Origin: UBA4738 sp002413305
GTDB lineage: Bacteria > Actinomycetota > UBA4738
Length of the DNA stretch: 19,437 nucleotides
Assembly (NCBI GenBank): GCA_036847185.1
Contig: DAIUAM010000049.1
Location: 1 to 19,437, forward strand
Direction of reading: 5' to 3'
Position numbers and translations under genes: made by a program. Shown one piece after another: positions 17,095 to 19,437 of this stretch (positions within the stretch are counted from its first letter, which is position 1; each line of letters starts with the position of its first letter). The notes under the pieces are model-generated. The model had not been told where the DNA came from, made no database searches, and worked only from the letters and a program-made list of their open reading frames with translations.

Positions 17095-17694
17095 TCAGTT
17101 CGACGCGGAGGAAGCGAGCGACCTCCGCGTCGCAGGGGCGACCGGCGCCGAAACAAGCGTTGGCCGGCGCCGAACGGATGCGGCTACCCGCATGGCCGTG
17201 AGCACGACCACCGTGCTGCACACCGCGACCACAGCGACCACGAACGGCCCGGAGCGCCGGTCGGTCCCCGCCGTGAGGGCGTGGAGCGTGCTGAGCGCGA
17301 AGAGCGCGAAGCTCGCGAAGTGGACCCGCCGCCAGATCCTCTTCGGGATCCGCGCCCGAGCCAGCGAGGTGAGCTCGACCGCGGCCAAGAGGTAGAGGGA
17401 GACGATCCCCCACGCCACCGCGACCGGATGCCACGTCCCCGTGAACGGGACTAGCACGTCGATGAGGCTGAAGTGCACGTAGCTGTCGGCGACGACCGCC
17501 AGGACGTGGATCGCGGTGAAGATGAGGGCGATGCCGCCCAGGAACCGGTGCAGGTCGAAGAGCCAGGCCGGCCGAGGGCGCTTGCCGAGCGCCCGCGTGG
17601 AGAGTGCCAGCCCCCACACCACCGATGCGGAGGCCAGGGCCCAAGCGACGATGCCGGCGGCGCGGGCCGAGTACCAGAAGATCTGGGAGCTCAT
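17095..17694 (-). CDS. Ferric-reductase-like transmembrane heme protein
   Basis: The 199-residue protein has about six hydrophobic segments (near 12-32, 50-68, 77-86, 92-110, 125-142, 150-170). Two pairs of His lie at heme-ligand spacing within helices: His49/His63 and His125/His138. This is the pattern of the ferric-reductase/MsrQ transmembrane domain, which carries electrons across the membrane on b-type hemes. There is no FAD or NAD(P)H domain, so electrons must come from another protein or quinols. The gene starts with ATG inside an ATGA overlap with the FMN transferase stop, and AAGGGAG lies 6 bases upstream, so the two are coupled. A strong hairpin occupies its last codons. The direct partner is unknown; a flavinylated protein modified by the neighbouring transferase is a reasonable guess. 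Confidence 0.82.
   Translation of the reverse strand: MSSQIFWYSARAAGIVAWALASASVVWGLALSTRALGKRPRPAWLFDLHRFLGGIALIFTAIHVLAVVADSYVHFSLIDVLVPFTGTWHPVAVAWGIVSLYLLAAVELTSLARARIPKRIWRRVHFASFALFALSTLHALTAGTDRRSGPFVVAVVAVCSTVVVLTAMRVAASVRRRPTLVSAPVAPATRRSLASSASN
17101..17132 (-). terminator. Strong 11-bp hairpin at the 3' end of the heme protein gene
   Basis: CGACGCGGAGG at 17101-17111 and CCTCCGCGTCG at 17122-17132 are perfect inverted repeats separated by 10 bases. The element lies inside the last codons of the membrane protein gene, and its 3' arm reaches within a few bases of the stop. No T-run follows on the minus strand. It could stabilise the 3' end or attenuate readthrough towards the propeller gene. 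Confidence 0.4.
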
Positions 17695-18650
17695 CGGAAG
17701 CTCCCTTCGAGTGTTGCTGGATGCGCGGTTCGAACCCCTGCCGGCTCCGGCCGCGCGAACCGCCGGAAGCCTTCGGTGGTCCAGACCTCCCCATCGTCGG
17801 TGACCAGGAGACCGTCCGTTCCGGTGGCGGAGAGCAGCTCGCCGGCTGCGGACGGTCCCGCGAGGAACGCCGCCTTCGCGAGGACCTCGGCCTGCCAGGC
17901 TTCGGCCGCCAGAACGGTTGCGGACAGCGATCCTGTGGCCGCCGGCTCCCCGGTGGACGGATCGATCAGGTGATGCCGCCGGTCGCCGGTCGCGCCCCAG
18001 GCCCTCTTGGCCCGGGTGGTCGTCGCCACGGCGCCGCTTCGAAGCCCCACGACCGCGGCCGGCTCCGGGCGGACGGGGTGCTCGATCGACACCAGCCACG
18101 ATCCTGCCAATGGCGGTTCACCCTCGAGCCGGAGGTCGCCGCCCACGTTCACACATGCGCCCGCTGCCCCCCGGGCCAGCAACTCGCCGACCAGCAGGTC
18201 GGCGGCGAACCCCTTCCCGATGCCGCCCGGGTCGAAGCCGACGCCGCCCGGCAGTATCACGGTCGAGGCGCTCGCGTCCACCACGATCCCAGCGTGGCCC
18301 GTCGTCAGACCCGACCGGCCCGGGGGCGGTTCGTCCGTGAGGAGCTCGAAGCTCCGGTCGTACCCGGCCCGGATCAGGGCCCCGAGCACCGTGGGGTCGA
18401 ACCGTCCGGCGGTGATCCGAGCTCCCTCCATGGCCCGCTGGACCAGCGCGACCGTGGGCTCCGAGACCCGCACAGGCATACCGGCCAGCGTGTTGAGCCT
18501 GCTGACCTCGCTGGCCGGCCGGAACCGGCTCCACCGCGCTTCGAGGTCCTCGATGAAGTCGTGTGCCACCTCGAGCAGGTCGAGCGGCCCGCCGACCACC
18601 ACGACGTGGACGTCGGACCCCATCGCCCGGAAGCGGGTCTCAGCTTCCAC
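17691..18650 (-). CDS. apbE: FAD:protein FMN transferase (ApbE family)
   Basis: The 319-residue protein matches ApbE, which uses FAD to attach FMN covalently to Thr or Ser of target proteins. Visible motifs are the N-terminal RAMGSDVHVVV, SRFRPASEVSRLN, the flavin-binding DPGGIGKGFAAD at 140-151, VNVGGDLR and HHLIDPSTG at 226-234. The metal-site helix, usually ADALATA, reads AEVLAKA: Glu255 replaces the Asp and Lys259 the Thr. I believe this variant recurs in actinobacterial members, but it may affect Mg binding. No signal peptide is seen. The start is GTG 18650, which overlaps the end of the Ser/Thr-rich gene by 11 bases, and its TGA overlaps the next ATG. This three-gene coupling implies a shared role in an envelope redox chain. 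No FMN-binding-domain target gene lies within the window. Confidence 0.9.
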   Translation of the reverse strand: MEAETRFRAMGSDVHVVVVGGPLDLLEVAHDFIEDLEARWSRFRPASEVSRLNTLAGMPVRVSEPTVALVQRAMEGARITAGRFDPTVLGALIRAGYDRSFELLTDEPPPGRSGLTTGHAGIVVDASASTVILPGGVGFDPGGIGKGFAADLLVGELLARGAAGACVNVGGDLRLEGEPPLAGSWLVSIEHPVRPEPAAVVGLRSGAVATTTRAKRAWGATGDRRHHLIDPSTGEPAATGSLSATVLAAEAWQAEVLAKAAFLAGPSAAGELLSATGTDGLLVTDDGEVWTTEGFRRFARPEPAGVRTAHPATLEGSFR

Positions 18651-18990
18651 GGCTGGACGTGGTGGCCGACTGGCCGGAAGAGGTGGAGGACGGTGTCGCC
18701 GACCACGAGGAGGCGGCGCTCGAAGCCGACGTGGTGCCGGTCGTGGTGGAGCTCGTCGTCGGCGCCGAGGAGCTCGTGGTGGTCGTCTTCGTGGCGGAGG
18801 CGGTGGCGGTCGTCGCGGCCCGGGCGGCCATGTTCGCGCCGAGGCCGGCGAAGGCGGAGACGCTCAGAGCCGCGGCCACGATCCGCGAGCGAGCCGCGGC
18901 GTGCCGCCGCTTGGTCCGCTTGCCTGGTCCGGTTCGGGTCGGCCGGTGTGCCGGCCCTGGTCTGCGAGCCGGGTTCGTCGGGTGCTGCAT
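18640..18990 (-). CDS. Ser/Thr-rich membrane-anchored or secreted small protein
   Basis: The 116-residue protein is not a recognised family. It has a strongly basic N-terminus (about 1-36, many Arg, Lys and Pro), one hydrophobic segment (about 37-56) and a low-complexity tail in which 39 of the last 57 residues are Ser or Thr. There is no Asp or Glu anywhere. The layout suggests a signal anchor with an extracytoplasmic, possibly glycosylated tail. ATG 18990 follows AGGAGG with a 5-base gap, one of the best ribosome sites here, so the frame is very likely real. It opens the operon with apbE and the heme membrane protein. The tail contains SSGQSATTSS, loosely like the SGAT-type sites flavinylated by ApbE, but with this composition the likeness may be chance. 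Confidence 0.7.
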   Translation of the reverse strand: MQHPTNPARRPGPAHRPTRTGPGKRTKRRHAAARSRIVAAALSVSAFAGLGANMAARAATTATASATKTTTTSSSAPTTSSTTTGTTSASSAASSWSATPSSTSSGQSATTSSRGS

Positions 18991-19001
18991 GATGGCCTCC
19001 T
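18986..19001 (-). promoter_or_regulatory. Ribosome binding site of the Ser/Thr-rich gene
   Basis: On the minus strand AGGAGG stands 5 bases before the ATG at 18990. This near-perfect site fixes the start and supports the reality of a gene whose protein is low-complexity. Confidence 0.7.
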
Positions 19002-19231
19002 GTTCAGTCGGTCGAGCCCCCATGGTGGACGGGCGTCCTGGGTTGAGCCTGTGGCCGACCTGAGAGCTCGGTGAGGATCGGCCCTCTCGAAGTCCCACAT
19101 ACACTCGGTTTCGAGATGAGCACGACATCCGGCTCCAGCCGGGCGTACGCGGGAGCCAAGGACCTGCGGCGGATGCAGCCGCCCGCGGCGAAGCGCGCCC
19201 GGCCGCCCGACTATCCCTATCCTTCGAGCGG

Positions 19232-19237
19232 TACTCT
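19232..19237 (+). promoter_or_regulatory. Candidate -10 box (TACTCT) of the zinc-ribbon gene
   Basis: TACTCT fits TANNNT and lies 28 bases before the GTG at 19266, leaving a leader of about 22 bases that contains a GGGGGG stretch at 19255-19260. The 275-base divergent region between 18991 and 19265 shows no other clear site. Confidence 0.3.
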
Positions 19238-19265
19238 CTCTATCCACCATTCACGGGGGGCGCAG

Positions 19266-19437
19266 GTGGTCTGTTCGGCATGCGGAACCGAGAACCCGGT
19301 CGACCGGAAGTTCTGTCTCGAGTGCGGATCGGGCTTGGCGCTCACGTGCCCGTCCTGCGGAGTTCCGAACGTACCGAACGCCAAGTTCTGCGGCGCGTGC
19401 GGCTCGCCCATGGGGGAAGCGGCGACCCCGGTCGCCC
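19266..19437 (+). CDS. Double zinc-ribbon protein, N-terminus only (cut by window end)
   Basis: Only the first 57 residues are present. They form two tandem zinc ribbons of the CxxC-x10-CxxC type: Cys3, 6, 17, 20 (CSACG...CLECG) and Cys28, 31, 42, 45 (CPSCG...CGACG). In actinobacteria and relatives such paired ribbons very often begin long proteins with an adenylate/guanylate cyclase domain followed by an AAA/LuxR-like ATPase, but that part is outside the window. GTG 19266 is chosen because it places MVC directly at the first ribbon and follows a G-rich stretch; an in-frame ATG at 19116 could add 50 residues without family character. It is divergent from the flavin/heme operon. Confidence 0.8.
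   Translation, partial: MVCSACGTENPVDRKFCLECGSGLALTCPSCGVPNVPNAKFCGACGSPMGEAATPVA

Noticed and set aside
18563..19063. A Val/Glu-rich plus-strand frame opposite the Ser/Thr-rich gene.
   Set aside because: Thr and Ser codons read backwards give Val, Gly and Glu; the minus frame has a perfect ribosome site and coupling to apbE.

Overview
The window is GC-rich throughout, with dense short-gapped genes, frequent GTG/TTG starts, stop-start overlaps, and four genes that look leaderless. Together with the kind of genes present (a double-zinc-ribbon protein at the right edge, a heterodimeric ABC exporter with a Tyr H-loop, an ApbE/ferric-reductase-like operon) this suggests a chromosome segment of an actinobacterium, perhaps from a little-cultured lineage. 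That assignment is inferred from gene content and style, not from a marker gene. There are no rRNA or tRNA genes, insertion sequences, CRISPR arrays or integrases that I can see, and no intergenic stretch reaches 300 bases.

Left part (87-6751, all +): a cytoplasmic gamma-glutamyltransferase-family enzyme, then a compact three-gene unit of two ABC half-exporters joined by a GTGA overlap and, 28 bases on, a DmpA/BapA-type (S58) self-processing aminopeptidase. The two ABC halves are complementary: every degenerate ATPase residue falls in one composite site and every canonical residue in the other, so they should form an asymmetric heterodimer. The flanking peptidases suggest a peptide or amide substrate, but that is speculation.

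Central part (6758-11391): citrate synthase (-) and a large malic enzyme (+) diverge from a 163-bp region, and malic enzyme converges on a beta-eliminating PLP lyase (-). The lyase has every residue I checked that separates tyrosine phenol-lyase from tryptophanase. Malic enzyme makes pyruvate, the lyase would make pyruvate, phenol and ammonia from tyrosine, and citrate synthase draws on oxaloacetate, so the cluster sits around the pyruvate/oxaloacetate node.

Right-centre (11586-15415): a small Cys-containing protein of receiver-like appearance, a Sir2-family deacetylase broken by a single-base frameshift, a probable lipoprotein of glycoside hydrolase family 3 lacking the usual NagZ Asp-His dyad (-), and a divergent adenosine deaminase starting at TTG (+).

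Right part (15592-18990, all -): a secreted beta-propeller protein preceded (in transcription order) by a tightly overlapping three-gene operon: a 116-residue Ser/Thr-rich protein with no acidic residue, an ApbE-type FAD:protein FMN transferase, and a heme-binding ferric-reductase-like membrane protein. This looks like an envelope flavin/heme electron-transfer module. The window ends inside a + strand gene starting with two zinc ribbons.

A recurring theme is a TAGNNT hexamer 7-9 bases before the start codon of the four genes lacking a good Shine-Dalgarno sequence, the arrangement expected for leaderless transcripts.
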